Numbered from the stretch's first letter, positions 39,671-49,859 are shown. The stretch: DNA of 51,781 nt from DASYUM01 sp036001225 (GCA_036001225.1 DASYUM010000311.1:1-51781), one strand, 5' to 3'. Numbers and translations: made by a program. The notes: generated by a model not told the origin, from the letters alone.

Positions 39671-42040
39671 CTACTCGCGGAAGAAGGCGTCATAAATCAG
39701 CTGATCCACCGGCGCCCAGTCGTCGGTCAGGATCGGGACCGCGGGATCCGGCTGGAACGCGGCGACCGCGTCCATCGCGATCCGGATGGCCCACTCCGCC
39801 TCGGGGACGGCGGCGCCGGCCAGCCGGGCGCGGACCGCCTCCAGGGTCATCGGCTCCGGGAGGGCCAGGAAGTAGTAGCCGATTTCGGCCACCGGGTAGA
39901 AGAACACCGCCGGGAAGACCGCGCGCAGCGTGTTGCCGACGGCCGTGAACAGCCGCGCGTACCGTTGGGGTCGGCCCGGCGCGTCGAAGGGTCGCGGCCG
40001 GGCTACGAACACGGCCATGACGCCGCCCGCGGTCAAGCGCGCGCGCCCTTGCTCGAAGGCCTCTCGGGTCAGCGCGTAGTAGGGGATGAAGACGCCCCCC
40101 TGGAAGAGGTCCCACACCACGACGTCGTAGCGGGCCGGCGGCGCCGCGCGCAGATACGCCCGCGCGTCGGCGACGGCGATGCGGAGTCGGCTGTCTTCGC
40201 GGAGTCCCAGGAAGCGCTTCCCGAGCCGCACCATCTCGGGGTCGATGTCCACCCCATCCACCCGGACGTCGGGAAACACGTGGAGGTAGAGCCGGGCCAG
40301 AGTGCCGCCGCCCAGCCCGAGATCGAGCACGGCGCGAGGCTGGGTCAGGAACGCCGGGAGGAGGCCGTAGGTCACCTCGTGGCCGAAGATGCGGTCGGGA
40401 TCGTAGATGGTGTGGGTGAAGCGCAGCTGGGGGACGAGCCGGAGGGTCTTGCCGACCTCGATGACCTCGAGGTGGCTGTACTCCGACTCGGTCGCGTAGA
40501 TCCGCGTGCCGCCCTTGAGGTCGGCCACCGAGAGCTCGGGCCGGAGCGGGAGCGGCAGGGTCACCAGCAGCCCGAGCCCGAGCGCCAGCCCGAGCGATCG
40601 CGTCGCCCCGGCGTGGACGAGGCCGCCGGCCGCGACCAGGAGCAGGACGAGGCCGGCCACCGTCCAGGCCAGCGCCGCTCCCAGCCCGGTCACCAGGACG
40701 AAGGCGCTGGCCAGCGTGCCGACGAGGCTTCCCACCGTGCCGAGCGCGTAGACGCGCCCAGCCGTGACGCCGACGTCGCCGCCGGCGGCGGCGAGCCGGA
40801 TGACGAACGGCGGGACCAGGCTCAGGCCGACCATCGGGAGGAAGCAGAGCCCGAGCGCCGCCAGCAGGGTACCGGCCACCAGCGGCAGGCGCACCGTGAG
40901 CCGGATCAGGGCCGGGTACGCGTAGAGGGTCGCCAGGACGACCAGGGCGGCGCTGGCGAGGGCCTGGTAGAGGAGGGCCGGCGCCGGCCGGAGATCCGCC
41001 AGCCGGCCGCCGAGCGCGTAGCCGGCGGCCAGCGCCGCCATGACGACCCCGAGGAGCGCGCCCCAGACGTAGACGGAGTACCCGAAAAACGGGGACAGGA
41101 GGCGGAAGACGGCCAGCTCCAGGACCATGACGAGGGCGCCGCTGACGAAGACCGTCCCGTGGAGGAGCGGGCTCGAGGCCCGCCGCGGAAGAGCCGGCGC
41201 CTGGGCGGCGAGGACGGCCCCTGCGAGGCACAGCCAGACCAGCCGGGGGGCCGAAAGGAGCACCTTCCACTCGATGAGCGAGCGGTCGAGTCCGGTCGGC
41301 GGCCAGGGCGCGAGCGCGAGCAGGGCCAAGCATCCGAGGCCGGCGCCGAGCCGGGTGAGCGACGCGAGCCGGCGGTCCGCCCGCGCCGGCGTCGCGGCCC
41401 CGAGGGCGAGGAGCCCGATCGCGAGCGCGAACAGCGCCATCCGGGGCGGGGGGCCGGGCAGCCCGTAGTGGCGGGGCGCGAAGGTCGAGGCCGAGCGGAA
41501 GAGCTGGAGTCCCGAGAGCCAGACCCAGGCGCCGTGGCCGTTCTCGATCACGAGCGTCTGCGCCCCGCCGGGGTCGAGGACGCCGGCCGGGATGCTCAGC
41601 TGGTAGGCGGAGCCGCGGATCGGCTCGGTGTCGCGCGGGTCGAGCCTGGCGCCCCGCCGCACGGGCAGGCGTCCGACCTCCCGGCCGTTCATCGAGACGG
41701 TGAGGACGGGCGGCTGCTCGGCGTGGGAATCCGCGACGCGGAGGCGCAGCTCATGGTCCCCGGCCGGCCCGGCGAAGCGGACGAGGACCCGGTGGGTCTT
41801 CCCGCCGGCCCACGCATCGGCCGGGCCCGGCAGGACGTAGGGTAAGGAGCCGGTCCCGTCCACGACCTCGACGGTCACCGGCTCCGGCGCGGCGGCGAAG
41901 CGCTCGACCCAGCGCTCCTGGTCGTGGCCGATCAGGTCGAGCACCTGCGGGGGCGCGAAGCCTGTGGCCCCGACCGCGACCAGGAGGGCCAGTCCGGCGA
42001 TCGCCAGCCAGAGCCGGCGGGGCCCGAGCAGCCGGCTCAC
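39671..42040 (-). CDS. Fused MFS/spermidine-synthase-like protein, second full-length copy
   Basis: 789 residues with the same order as the 24647 protein: anchor helix, PGPAD domain (LPYVLPGPADAWAGGKTH, LTVSMNGREVGRLPVRRG), membrane half (ELAVFRLLSPFFGYSVYVWG), and SpeE-like domain (YSHLEVIEVGKTLRLVPQ, DLGLGGGTLARLYL, VDIDPEMVRLGKRF, WDLFQGGVFIPYYALTREAF). The C-terminal TDDWAPVDQLIYDAFFRE is nearly identical in both copies, showing selection on the end. Lies 13 nt after the GT2 stop at 42054, so in the third glycan operon, as its sister lies just upstream of the second. Confidence 0.82.
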   Translation of the reverse strand: MSRLLGPRRLWLAIAGLALLVAVGATGFAPPQVLDLIGHDQERWVERFAAAPEPVTVEVVDGTGSLPYVLPGPADAWAGGKTHRVLVRFAGPAGDHELRLRVADSHAEQPPVLTVSMNGREVGRLPVRRGARLDPRDTEPIRGSAYQLSIPAGVLDPGGAQTLVIENGHGAWVWLSGLQLFRSASTFAPRHYGLPGPPPRMALFALAIGLLALGAATPARADRRLASLTRLGAGLGCLALLALAPWPPTGLDRSLIEWKVLLSAPRLVWLCLAGAVLAAQAPALPRRASSPLLHGTVFVSGALVMVLELAVFRLLSPFFGYSVYVWGALLGVVMAALAAGYALGGRLADLRPAPALLYQALASAALVVLATLYAYPALIRLTVRLPLVAGTLLAALGLCFLPMVGLSLVPPFVIRLAAAGGDVGVTAGRVYALGTVGSLVGTLASAFVLVTGLGAALAWTVAGLVLLLVAAGGLVHAGATRSLGLALGLGLLVTLPLPLRPELSVADLKGGTRIYATESEYSHLEVIEVGKTLRLVPQLRFTHTIYDPDRIFGHEVTYGLLPAFLTQPRAVLDLGLGGGTLARLYLHVFPDVRVDGVDIDPEMVRLGKRFLGLREDSRLRIAVADARAYLRAAPPARYDVVVWDLFQGGVFIPYYALTREAFEQGRARLTAGGVMAVFVARPRPFDAPGRPQRYARLFTAVGNTLRAVFPAVFFYPVAEIGYYFLALPEPMTLEAVRARLAGAAVPEAEWAIRIAMDAVAAFQPDPAVPILTDDWAPVDQLIYDAFFRE

Positions 42041-42053
42041 GGGGGGTAGGTCC

Positions 42054-42797
42054 TCAGGGGTGTTTGAGGAGCGAGGCCCGCCGGGCGACCCGGTAGCGGA
42101 GGAGGTAGAGGATCGCTCGGACGCCGTCGCGCCAGTTGATCTTCTTCCCCTCGGCGCGCGACCGGGGCGAGAAGGAGATGGGGACCTCGACGATCCGGTG
42201 ACCGAGCCGGAGCACCTTCGCCGTCACCTCCGGCTCGAACTCGAACCGCCGGCAGGTGAGGTGGATGCCTTTGATGACCTCGCTCCGGAAGACCTTGTAG
42301 CAGGTCTCCATGTCGGTCAACTCCGCGCCGTAGAGGAGGTTGGTGAGCCCGGTGAGGAACCTGTTGGCCCACAGCGAGAGCCGAGGGATTCCGTGCACCG
42401 ACTGTCGGAATCGAGAGCCGTAGACGACGCTGGCCCGTCCGGCGAGGATCGGCTCGATCAGCGCCGGGTACTCGCCGGGATCCAGCTCGAGGTCGGCGTC
42501 CTGGATGATGACGACTTCGCCGCTCACCCGCTCGAGCCCCCGGCGGATGGCCGCCCCCTTCCCCTGATTGACCGGCGCCTCGTCGAGGACGAACGGGATC
42601 ACCGGCGTCAGCTCGCGCAGGATCTCGCGGGTGCCGTCGCGAGAGCCGTCGTCCACGACGATCAGCTCCATGCCGAGCCCCACCGGGCCGAGGTCCACCG
42701 CGGCGACCTTCTCGAGGAGCGGCCGGATCGTGTGGCGCTCGTTGTAGACGGGGACGATCACCGAGAGCGTCTTGGCGCGGCCCGCCTCAGGCGCCAT
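42054..42797 (-). CDS. Glycosyltransferase family 2, paralogue of the GT2-methyltransferase N-half
   Basis: 247 residues. LSVIVPVYNERHTIRPLLE, VVDDGSRDGTREIL, NQGKGAAIRRGLE, IIQDADLELDPGEYP and DMETCYKVFRSEVIKG. Closely similar to residues 1-245 at 23089 but with no methyltransferase. ATG 42797 overlaps the preceding gene by 11 nt; a long upstream in-frame extension is antisense-like noise of that gene. Confidence 0.9.
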   Translation of the reverse strand: MAPEAGRAKTLSVIVPVYNERHTIRPLLEKVAAVDLGPVGLGMELIVVDDGSRDGTREILRELTPVIPFVLDEAPVNQGKGAAIRRGLERVSGEVVIIQDADLELDPGEYPALIEPILAGRASVVYGSRFRQSVHGIPRLSLWANRFLTGLTNLLYGAELTDMETCYKVFRSEVIKGIHLTCRRFEFEPEVTAKVLRLGHRIVEVPISFSPRSRAEGKKINWRDGVRAILYLLRYRVARRASLLKHP

Positions 42798-44655
42798 CGC
42801 GGGCCTCCGCCGCCAGGGTGAGCGCGAGCGTCCGGCGGGTGCCGCCATCGGGCGGCGGGACGACGACCTCGACCTCCCGCCCGTCGCGGGGGGCGACCGG
42901 CCAGGGCTGTCCGTCCAGCCGGACCGCCACCACCCGGCGGCCGGCCGGCGGCCGGACACGGAGCGTCACCGGCACCTCGCCTGGCTCGCTGCCGCTCGCG
43001 CCGGCGATCGATCCGCCCGGCCGCTCGACGACCACGGTCAGCACGTCGCCGGCGAGCGAGCCGTCGAGGCGCGTGGTGAGGTGGGCGGCCAGCTCGCGCA
43101 GCGTGAGGAATCGCTGGACGCCCACCGCCCGCCAGCGGGCGAGGAACCGGTCGAACCAGGCGACGCCGCGCTCGACCAGCTCCCGGTCGTGGAGGCCCAC
43201 CACGAACGGATAGCCCGCGCGCAGCGGCGCGTCGGTCAACCCGTCCTCCGGCCAGTGGGCCCAGAACGTCCGCACCTTGCCGTTCTGGATCACGCGCTCG
43301 GGCGTGAGGATGGAGAGGAAGACCGCGTCGAGGAGTCGGAAGCCGGCGTCGCGGGCCTGGAGCTCGGTCTGCTCGTTGAACCCGTGGGCGGGCGGGATGA
43401 CCGACGTCGGCGCCCGCCCGAACCAGCCCGCGAGCCGGCGCGTCCCTTCCTCCAGGATCCACCGCTGGGTCTCGGCCGTCGTCGGCTGGCCGCGGGGCGG
43501 GGCCAGCTCCATCAGCCACTCGAGATTGGTGTAGCGATCGGGAGCCGCGCACCAGCCGGCGCGGTCCGGGCTCACGTGGGCGAACCCGTGGACCTCGGCG
43601 TCCAGGACTCCGGCCTGGATCCCCTTGACGACGCCCCGGTACTCGCTCTCGTAGTCGTAGCGGTGGCCGGGCCGGGGCCCGCGGCGGTCCAGGTAGCGCA
43701 TGTCGCGGGAGTCGTAGACCTGGCCGCAGCGCCGGCCCCGGACGACCTCGCCGCGGCGGTAGAGCGTCCCCCGCGCCTCGTCGCCGTCGTCGAGGTAGCC
43801 GGTCACGACACCCAGACTCATGCGGGCTCCATGCCGGGCGAGGACCGCGCCGATCGCGTCCCAGGCCGCCTCGTCCAGTCGGTCGAAGAGGCCCTCCGGC
43901 CAGCGGGGGTCCTGCTGGAACGAGCTGCCGTTGAACAAGGGGTCGTCCATCCGGAGGACCGCCGCGCCGGCCAGGCCGGCCGACACCACGCCGTAGCCGG
44001 AGTTCGCCGCGATGGCCTCCCGGACCTCGGCCTGGGCCGGGCCGTAGCCGTCCAGGAATCCGCGCCCCCCGGCGGCGAAGTAGTAGTTGACGGCCCGGCC
44101 GAAGCGGCTCACGACCTCGACCGCCTGGCCCTGGGTGTCCCGGTTGACGCGGGCACCGGCCAGCGTCTGGAGCCGGCGCGGCGGCGCCGCGTCGGGCCGG
44201 AGCGCCTTGATCCCGAACGCTCGCCGGAGCCGGGCGTCGAGCCCGTCGCCGGCCGTGAGCAGCGAGATGCCGTAGCGCTTGGAGGCGACCAGGAGCGCCT
44301 CGACGGAGCGGTCGTTCAGGTTGCGCGCGGGCGTGGCCAGGACGATCGTGGAGTACTTGCGCAGGCCGTGCTCGACCAGGTACCGGAGCGGGATCTCGAA
44401 CCGCTCCATCCACATCGTGTCGAACGGGATGTTGGCGGCCGAGAGGAGCTCCAGATACCCCTGCGCGTCGTGGGGCCCCCCTTGCTTCCAGATCGGGCTC
44501 CAGCGCGGCAGCTCCTGGGAGCTGGTCACCAGCAGGACCCGGAGGCGGGTCTCGGCGGGCGCGCCCGGGAGCTGCTCGGCGACCAGCCAGACCCCGAGGA
44601 CACCGGCCACGGCCAGCGGCAGCCAGAGACCCAGGAGCCGCGCGCGCCGGTCCAT
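42787..44655 (-). CDS. Membrane-anchored polysaccharide-deacetylase-like protein
   Basis: 622 residues. N-terminal anchor helix (about 8-25), an amidotransferase/Rossmann-like part (LRVLLVTSSQELPRWSPIW), then a NodB-like barrel: AAVLRMDDPLFNGS (Asp pair), DAEVHGFAHVSPDRAG (His ligands) and TSVIPPAHGFNEQTE. A C-terminal beta domain (about 520-622) ends the protein. This DUF2194-like combination recalls PelA-type modifiers without clear orthology. Start overlaps the upstream stop (TGATG). Confidence 0.75.
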   Translation of the reverse strand: MDRRARLLGLWLPLAVAGVLGVWLVAEQLPGAPAETRLRVLLVTSSQELPRWSPIWKQGGPHDAQGYLELLSAANIPFDTMWMERFEIPLRYLVEHGLRKYSTIVLATPARNLNDRSVEALLVASKRYGISLLTAGDGLDARLRRAFGIKALRPDAAPPRRLQTLAGARVNRDTQGQAVEVVSRFGRAVNYYFAAGGRGFLDGYGPAQAEVREAIAANSGYGVVSAGLAGAAVLRMDDPLFNGSSFQQDPRWPEGLFDRLDEAAWDAIGAVLARHGARMSLGVVTGYLDDGDEARGTLYRRGEVVRGRRCGQVYDSRDMRYLDRRGPRPGHRYDYESEYRGVVKGIQAGVLDAEVHGFAHVSPDRAGWCAAPDRYTNLEWLMELAPPRGQPTTAETQRWILEEGTRRLAGWFGRAPTSVIPPAHGFNEQTELQARDAGFRLLDAVFLSILTPERVIQNGKVRTFWAHWPEDGLTDAPLRAGYPFVVGLHDRELVERGVAWFDRFLARWRAVGVQRFLTLRELAAHLTTRLDGSLAGDVLTVVVERPGGSIAGASGSEPGEVPVTLRVRPPAGRRVVAVRLDGQPWPVAPRDGREVEVVVPPPDGGTRRTLALTLAAEARDGA

Positions 44656-46667
44656 CAGGCGCGGCCGCCCTCCATCCCCCGGACGCGGAAGACGTCCACC
44701 CGCGCGTTCCCGTAGACGGGCTCGAACCGCTCGGGGAAGCGGTAGAACTTCCGCACCCCGGCTCCGTACGCGGCCTTCTCCTCCTCCCCGACGTAGACGT
44801 AGGCGATCCGGTACTTCTGCAGGAGCGCCACCGCCTCCTCGGGGTCTTCCGTCGCGAACAGGCGCGCGACGTCCGCCCGCCGACGCTCGACCGCGCCCGG
44901 CGGGACCAGGAAGATGCGCGCGTAGAAGGCGTCGCCCACGACCGTTCGCCGTTCGGCCAGGATCGGGACCAGGCTGAAGAAGTCGGCCCGGCTGTTGCCC
45001 GACCAGGCCTGGACGAGGGCGCGCTCGGGGACGTGGGTCCGGATCCAGTCGGCGGCCTGGCGCTCTTCCCGGGTGACATAGAGAGTGAAGGCCGCGTTGC
45101 CGATGTCGGCCGTGTTGCGCCGATCGAGCAGCACGGTCGGCACCGCGGGCCCGGCCACCAGGACGACGAGCAGCCCCACCGCCACGGCCGACGCGCGCGC
45201 GCGAAGGCGGTCGAGCGCTCCGGCGGTGAAGATGAGCAGGACCGCGAGCACGACCAGCCCGAGCTTGAGGCCGACGTCGGAAAGGAAGCCCTGGATGGCC
45301 ACCGTCGCGATGAGCCCGACCGCGAGGGCGAGCAGGAGCGTCAGGGCCGGGACGGACGCCGGGACCGAGGGCGCGGGCGGCGGGAGGCTCTCCCGTCGCT
45401 TCCACAGGAGGACGAGCCCCAGCATACCGAAGATCGACGGCGGGCCGAAGTTGACCAGGAAGAGGAGCGGCCCGTAGTGTTGCAACGCCCTGCCAGTGTA
45501 CAACACGAGCCCGCTCTCGGGGTCGCGCGCGAACATCCGGAGACCGGCAAAGCCGAGGACGGCGAGCGCCACCGTGCCCCCGCTGGCCAGGCACGCGGTG
45601 AGGGCCCCGGGCCCGGCCCGCCGCGCCGCCAGCCGGGCTCCCAGGTAGAGCCCGAGCCACCCGGCCGCAAACAGGCCGATGAAGGCGCTGTAGCCCACCG
45701 ACACGCCGATGAGGAGCCCGCTGACCAGGGCGAGTGGCAGGTTTTTCATCACGTCGGCGACGGCCAGGAGGACGACCGTGGCCAGGAGGAAGCTCAACGC
45801 CTGCAGGTGCTGAGGGGTGTAGAGGAGGGATCGGAAGAAGCCATCGAGCTGGGGCTCGCCCCACAGCCAGCGGGTGAGGCCGTCGATGTTGTAGCCGCGG
45901 ACGTGTTCGAGGAACTCGCCCAGCGGCTCCTGGAGCTTCCACCACAGGTAGACACCCTCGTAGCTGTAGCCGGCGATCCCGATCAAGCCGGCCAGGAGCG
46001 GGGCGGACACGCCGCCGGTGAAGAGGCGGAGCGTGGAGAAGAGGACGAAGAGGAAGAGCGCGTCGGTCAAACAGGTGTCCGCCACCAGGGTGGTCGTGAG
46101 CGGTTGGGCCTGGCCGGTGAGGCGGTGGAAGGCGGCGGGGAGGACGAAGTGCCACCAGTAGTAGTGGAGCGGCTCGCCGGCGAACCAGGGGTTCTGGGGC
46201 GGGATCTCGCCCTTGGCCAGCTCGGCGGTGACCGCGACCTGCTTGAGGAAGTCGCCGGCAAAATACTTGCGGTAGGCGTAGCCGTCCGCGGTCCGCCGGC
46301 CCAGGTTGGCGAACGGCTCGGCGACGAGCAGCGCGGCGACCAGCAGGAGCGCCAGGAAGGCCAGCCAGGCCCGGCGATCCCAGACCGGCAGCCGGAGCTT
46401 GGGCGCCGCCCCCGGCCGCAGCCACCGCCGGCTCGCGGCCCACCAGGCGGCGGCCACGGCGGCGAAGCCCAGCAGCGCGAGGGGGGAGAACCCCACGGCC
46501 GCCACCAGCGCGACGACGATCCCCGAGGCCGCCGCGTGTCCCACCAGGAGCCCGTAGGCGACCGCCTCCGGGTGGCGGCGCACGTCGCGCCCGCAGAGCC
46601 ACTGGCCCACCGGCAGGCCGGGCAGACCGCAGAGCGCGTAGAAGCCGACTAAGGCGAGCGCGCGCAC
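44655..46667 (-). CDS. DUF2298-like polytopic glycosyltransferase-type membrane protein
   Basis: 670 residues, about 15 helices. RRTADGYAYRKYFAGDFLKQ in the first loop, NPWFAGEPLHYYWWHFVLPA (the YYYWG/H-like signature of the DUF2298 GT-C relatives), and a C-terminal soluble domain (about 570-670) with ALVQAWSGNSRADFFSLVPI. Probably a GT-C transferase for polyprenyl-linked sugars. The GTG at 46667 lies 2 nt after the previous stop; no ATG is available near it. Confidence 0.72.
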   Translation of the reverse strand: MRALALVGFYALCGLPGLPVGQWLCGRDVRRHPEAVAYGLLVGHAAASGIVVALVAAVGFSPLALLGFAAVAAAWWAASRRWLRPGAAPKLRLPVWDRRAWLAFLALLLVAALLVAEPFANLGRRTADGYAYRKYFAGDFLKQVAVTAELAKGEIPPQNPWFAGEPLHYYWWHFVLPAAFHRLTGQAQPLTTTLVADTCLTDALFLFVLFSTLRLFTGGVSAPLLAGLIGIAGYSYEGVYLWWKLQEPLGEFLEHVRGYNIDGLTRWLWGEPQLDGFFRSLLYTPQHLQALSFLLATVVLLAVADVMKNLPLALVSGLLIGVSVGYSAFIGLFAAGWLGLYLGARLAARRAGPGALTACLASGGTVALAVLGFAGLRMFARDPESGLVLYTGRALQHYGPLLFLVNFGPPSIFGMLGLVLLWKRRESLPPPAPSVPASVPALTLLLALAVGLIATVAIQGFLSDVGLKLGLVVLAVLLIFTAGALDRLRARASAVAVGLLVVLVAGPAVPTVLLDRRNTADIGNAAFTLYVTREERQAADWIRTHVPERALVQAWSGNSRADFFSLVPILAERRTVVGDAFYARIFLVPPGAVERRRADVARLFATEDPEEAVALLQKYRIAYVYVGEEEKAAYGAGVRKFYRFPERFEPVYGNARVDVFRVRGMEGGRA

Positions 46668-46669
46668 GG

Positions 46670-49114
46670 TCAGCGCCGCGGGGCCACCGTGAGAGGCCGC
46701 GGGTACCACTCGCCCCGGGTGAACTCGACCGCGATCCGATCCACCCAGAGATCGGCCCGCTTGTAGGTGCCTACCCGGAACTCCAGTGAGTGGACGTCCT
46801 CGAGGGACGCCGTGAGGGCGAACTCCTGGTAGGCGCGCGGCGCCGCGAAGTCCACGCCGCGCAGGTCGCGCCGGGCCAGGATCGTGCGACCGCCGTCGGC
46901 GGTGACATCGATCTGGGCGACCGGCAGCTCGGTCCGGTTGTCGCCGGTCTTGAGCCGGAAGGTCGCCCGCAGGTAGCCGGGGGGATACCGGAGGTAGGGG
47001 CCGAACACGGCCTGTCCGCGCTGGGGGTCGCCGGCCTGGAGGCGCCAGGCGACGCCGTTGGTGGCGGCGGGATCGTCGCGCTTGTCCCCGATGCGATGGG
47101 CCAGGTACTCGGCCTCGAAGACGTGCCGCCGGCCCGGCAGCGTGACGCCGAGCACCCGGTAGGTTCCGGGAGCCGCGTCGGTCGCGACGGTGACCTCCCG
47201 CGTCTCGCCGGGACGGAGGTGGACCGGCGCGGCGGCGATCAGGTCGGCGGCGGCGCCGGCGGCGAGGGGCTGCAGGAGCACCCCGACCCGCGCCTCTCGT
47301 TCCGCGCCCCCGTCGTTGTTGCGGACCGTGAGCGCGACCCGGACGGCCTCGCCGGCCGGGTAGGTCTCCCGCGCGACCCGGACCTGCTCGATGGTCGGCT
47401 CCACCAAGGAGTAGAGGTAGAAGTGCGACTCCTTGATCGGGTGGACGTCGAGCAGGGTGGCCCGCCGCATCGGCTCGGGGTAGGCGCGGTAGTAGAACTC
47501 GACCTCCTGGTTGGCGGCCCCCATGAACAGGTGGGTGAGGGGGTAGCGCTCGAAGGTGTTCCGGTAATTGAAGAAGTTTTCGTACACGTGGAGCGCCCGG
47601 TGCCGGTTCTCGAGGACGAGCATCGGCGCGCCGAGCCCGGCGATGTACGCGTGGTCGAGCGTGACGCCGAGCTCGCGCGAGAGGTCCCGGATCACGTGGT
47701 GGGGCTGGAGGGCCCAGCGCGCGTAGTGGTAGCCGTTGACGCCGAGGGCGGCGGCCACCGGCAGGACCAGGAACGCCGCCAGCGCGACCGGGCGCGGCAC
47801 GGGCCAGCGCCGGCCGCCGGCGATCCGGCCGGCGACGGCGAGCCCGCCGACCAGGCCGAGGGCGACGGCGGCGGCTCCGAGGAGCTGGCGGTCCCACGGC
47901 CAGGGCGGCGCCAGGCGCGCGACCCGGAGCGCGAGCGGCAGCAGGCCGTAGCCGAGGACGAGCGCCAGCCAGCCGGCCAACAGCACCACCGCGCCGGCCG
48001 CCAGCCGGGAGGGCAGGGCGAGGCTCCGCGCCGCCGCCCCGGCGATCATGACGCGGGCGGCCAGCGCGCACATCGGCGGCAGCACCGGCACGTAGTACCG
48101 GACTGGCCGGTAATTCAGCACCAGGTAGATCGCGAAGTGGGCCAGGAACCAGCAGAGCATGAACAGGTCGAGCGGCGTGAGCCGGTCCGGGCGATGGACG
48201 CGGAGGTAGAGGACGTAGCCGACGCCGACGCAGGCGAAGAGGAGGGCCACCGGCGTCTTCTCGAAGTAGTGGAAGAAGGGCGGCGCGGCGAGATTGATCC
48301 AGAGCTGCTGGAGATGGGCGGGAACCGATTGGTACTGGAAGTACCCCATGGCCTGGTCGATGGCGCCGGCGTAGCGCCGGTAGAAGAGCGCGTACCAGGC
48401 GAGGAACGGGACGGCCATCCCCAGCAGGATCAGCGCGACGGCGCGGGCCACGGCCGGCGCCGCCGGTCGGCGCCACGGTCTCGCCAGCAGGAGCGCGACG
48501 ACCGGGATCGGCAGAAAGTAGGGGAAGTTCTTGAACACGTAGGCGAGGAAGGCGCTCGCCCCGGCGAGGAGGAAGAAGACATCCGAACGCGCGCCGCCAC
48601 CGGGCGGCCGGCCGTCACCCGCGGCCGGCGCCTTGCCGGCCGGGGCGGGGGCGAACCCTTTCTGCCAGAGGTAGGCCGTCAGCACCATGAAGAAGACGAG
48701 CGGCGTCTCGGTGAGCCCGAGCCGGTTGAACATGCCGAAGATGAAGTTGACCCCGAGGAGGAAGAGGGCGAGGACGGCGGTCGGGCGCCCGGCCCGCTCC
48801 CGGACGGCCAGATAGAAGACGATCAGCGTCAGGAAGCTGAAGGCCAGCGGGACCAGGCGCTCCTGGGCGATGCCGACCCCCGTCACCGACAGCACCGCCC
48901 ACTTGATGTAGGTGAGGAGCGGACTCAGGTAGAAGTCGTTCCACTCGTCGAGATCCCACCGGCCGAAGAGGATCTTGTTCCGCGCGCCGTGGACGAGCAT
49001 CCCCTCGTCGAAGAAGATGCCGCCGCTCCAGTCGAGGTCTACCGGGGGATCGGCGGTGAGATGGAGGAGCCGGATCCCGAACAGGAGGAGGAAGAGCGCG
49101 GCGATCCCAGTCAT
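46670..49114 (-). CDS. GT39-like membrane glycosyltransferase with C-terminal beta domains
   Basis: 814 residues. GT-C features: GGIFFDEGMLVHGARNKILF (Asp-Glu site) and RWDLDEWNDFYLSPLLTYIK, then about eleven helices to residue 480. The C-terminal third is periplasmic: a CARDB-like domain (TYPAGEAVRVALTVRNNDGG) and a carbohydrate-binding-like domain (YPPGYLRATFRLKTGDNRTE). It may recognise its acceptor polymer through these. First gene of the third operon. A partial duplicate of its 5' region is at 49911-50007. Confidence 0.8.
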   Translation of the reverse strand: MTGIAALFLLLFGIRLLHLTADPPVDLDWSGGIFFDEGMLVHGARNKILFGRWDLDEWNDFYLSPLLTYIKWAVLSVTGVGIAQERLVPLAFSFLTLIVFYLAVRERAGRPTAVLALFLLGVNFIFGMFNRLGLTETPLVFFMVLTAYLWQKGFAPAPAGKAPAAGDGRPPGGGARSDVFFLLAGASAFLAYVFKNFPYFLPIPVVALLLARPWRRPAAPAVARAVALILLGMAVPFLAWYALFYRRYAGAIDQAMGYFQYQSVPAHLQQLWINLAAPPFFHYFEKTPVALLFACVGVGYVLYLRVHRPDRLTPLDLFMLCWFLAHFAIYLVLNYRPVRYYVPVLPPMCALAARVMIAGAAARSLALPSRLAAGAVVLLAGWLALVLGYGLLPLALRVARLAPPWPWDRQLLGAAAVALGLVGGLAVAGRIAGGRRWPVPRPVALAAFLVLPVAAALGVNGYHYARWALQPHHVIRDLSRELGVTLDHAYIAGLGAPMLVLENRHRALHVYENFFNYRNTFERYPLTHLFMGAANQEVEFYYRAYPEPMRRATLLDVHPIKESHFYLYSLVEPTIEQVRVARETYPAGEAVRVALTVRNNDGGAEREARVGVLLQPLAAGAAADLIAAAPVHLRPGETREVTVATDAAPGTYRVLGVTLPGRRHVFEAEYLAHRIGDKRDDPAATNGVAWRLQAGDPQRGQAVFGPYLRYPPGYLRATFRLKTGDNRTELPVAQIDVTADGGRTILARRDLRGVDFAAPRAYQEFALTASLEDVHSLEFRVGTYKRADLWVDRIAVEFTRGEWYPRPLTVAPRR

Positions 49115-49313
49115 GGTCCGCAGCGCTTCGGCCCGCGGAGGCGGGGCGGTCTCCCAGACCGACCGGCGGCGCCACTCGGTCCGCGGCGGATCGCGCTGCC
49201 GAGGCGGGTCTCGGTGTGGATGCTCAGGATCAGCTAGCCGCCGAGGAGGCGGCCGTCGTGGCCCACCTCGCCGGCGTGGGATCTGCAGGCCAAGGACATG
49301 CCTCGTCCCTGCG

Positions 49314-49859
49314 CTAGCGGGGCCGCCCGGTCCTGGCCGACGTCCTCGTTTCGCGGCCTCGCTGCTCGACGAGAATGATGGAGCGCGTCGAAAACCGGAG
49401 ACGTCTCGAGCGACGCCAATCCCGGACCTGGGCTCGCAGCCGCCGCAACTGCTCCCGCTCCTCGGAGGTGGCCCGGGCATCCTCCAGTCGGTCGATGATC
49501 GCCAGTTCGAGGTCGGCGATACCCCGCTCCGCCTCCAGCGCCAGGAATGCCCGGTCGGCCGCCATGGGGATCACCGAGACCCCGCGGAGGTGCCGACATG
49601 ACTGGGGATCCACGACGATCAGCGCCCGGCGACCCGGAAGCCCCACCAACTCTGAATGTGTCCTTGCCTGCGAATGGCGGTGCCGGGGTCTCCGCCTTCC
49701 GGCCTCGAACAGAGAGACGATCGCCCACGCCGGGTCGGCATGGATACCTTTCAACCATCGGACGACGTCCTCCGGCAGCGTCAGCGCGACCAACCGACCC
49801 GGCCGGCCGAACTTGAGCGGCCGTCCTCGGGAATTGCCGGGCATGGGTGGATTCTTCAC
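49314..49859 (-). CDS. Small protein of unknown function, paralogue 2
   Basis: 181 residues, roughly half identical to the 33980 protein: SRGRPLKFGRPGRLVALTLP, EDVVRWLKGIHADPAWAIVS, RRALIVVDPQSC, VSVIPMAADRAFLALEAERG and RFSTRSIILVEQRG are shared; the long Arg tail is absent. The GTG at 49859 follows an AT-rich island (TTGACATCACGAGTTTTAT) related to that of paralogue 1. The stop is 199 bp upstream of the third glycan operon on the same strand. Function unknown; see paralogue 1. Confidence 0.75.
   Translation of the reverse strand: MKNPPMPGNSRGRPLKFGRPGRLVALTLPEDVVRWLKGIHADPAWAIVSLFEAGRRRPRHRHSQARTHSELVGLPGRRALIVVDPQSCRHLRGVSVIPMAADRAFLALEAERGIADLELAIIDRLEDARATSEEREQLRRLRAQVRDWRRSRRLRFSTRSIILVEQRGRETRTSARTGRPR

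Noticed and set aside
42787..46602. 1271-codon minus-strand frame
   Set aside because: Only codons from ATG 44655 onwards resemble a protein family; the upstream part shadows the DUF2298-like gene.
44655..48476. 1273-codon minus-strand frame
   Set aside because: It joins the DUF2298-like gene to the out-of-frame shadow of the GT39-like gene; the real start is GTG 46667.
49220..49290. Possible P-domain fragment (GHDGRLLGG) after paralogue 2
   Set aside because: It resembles GHEGRIAGGW of the P-domain protein, but the match is only about a dozen residues and could be chance.
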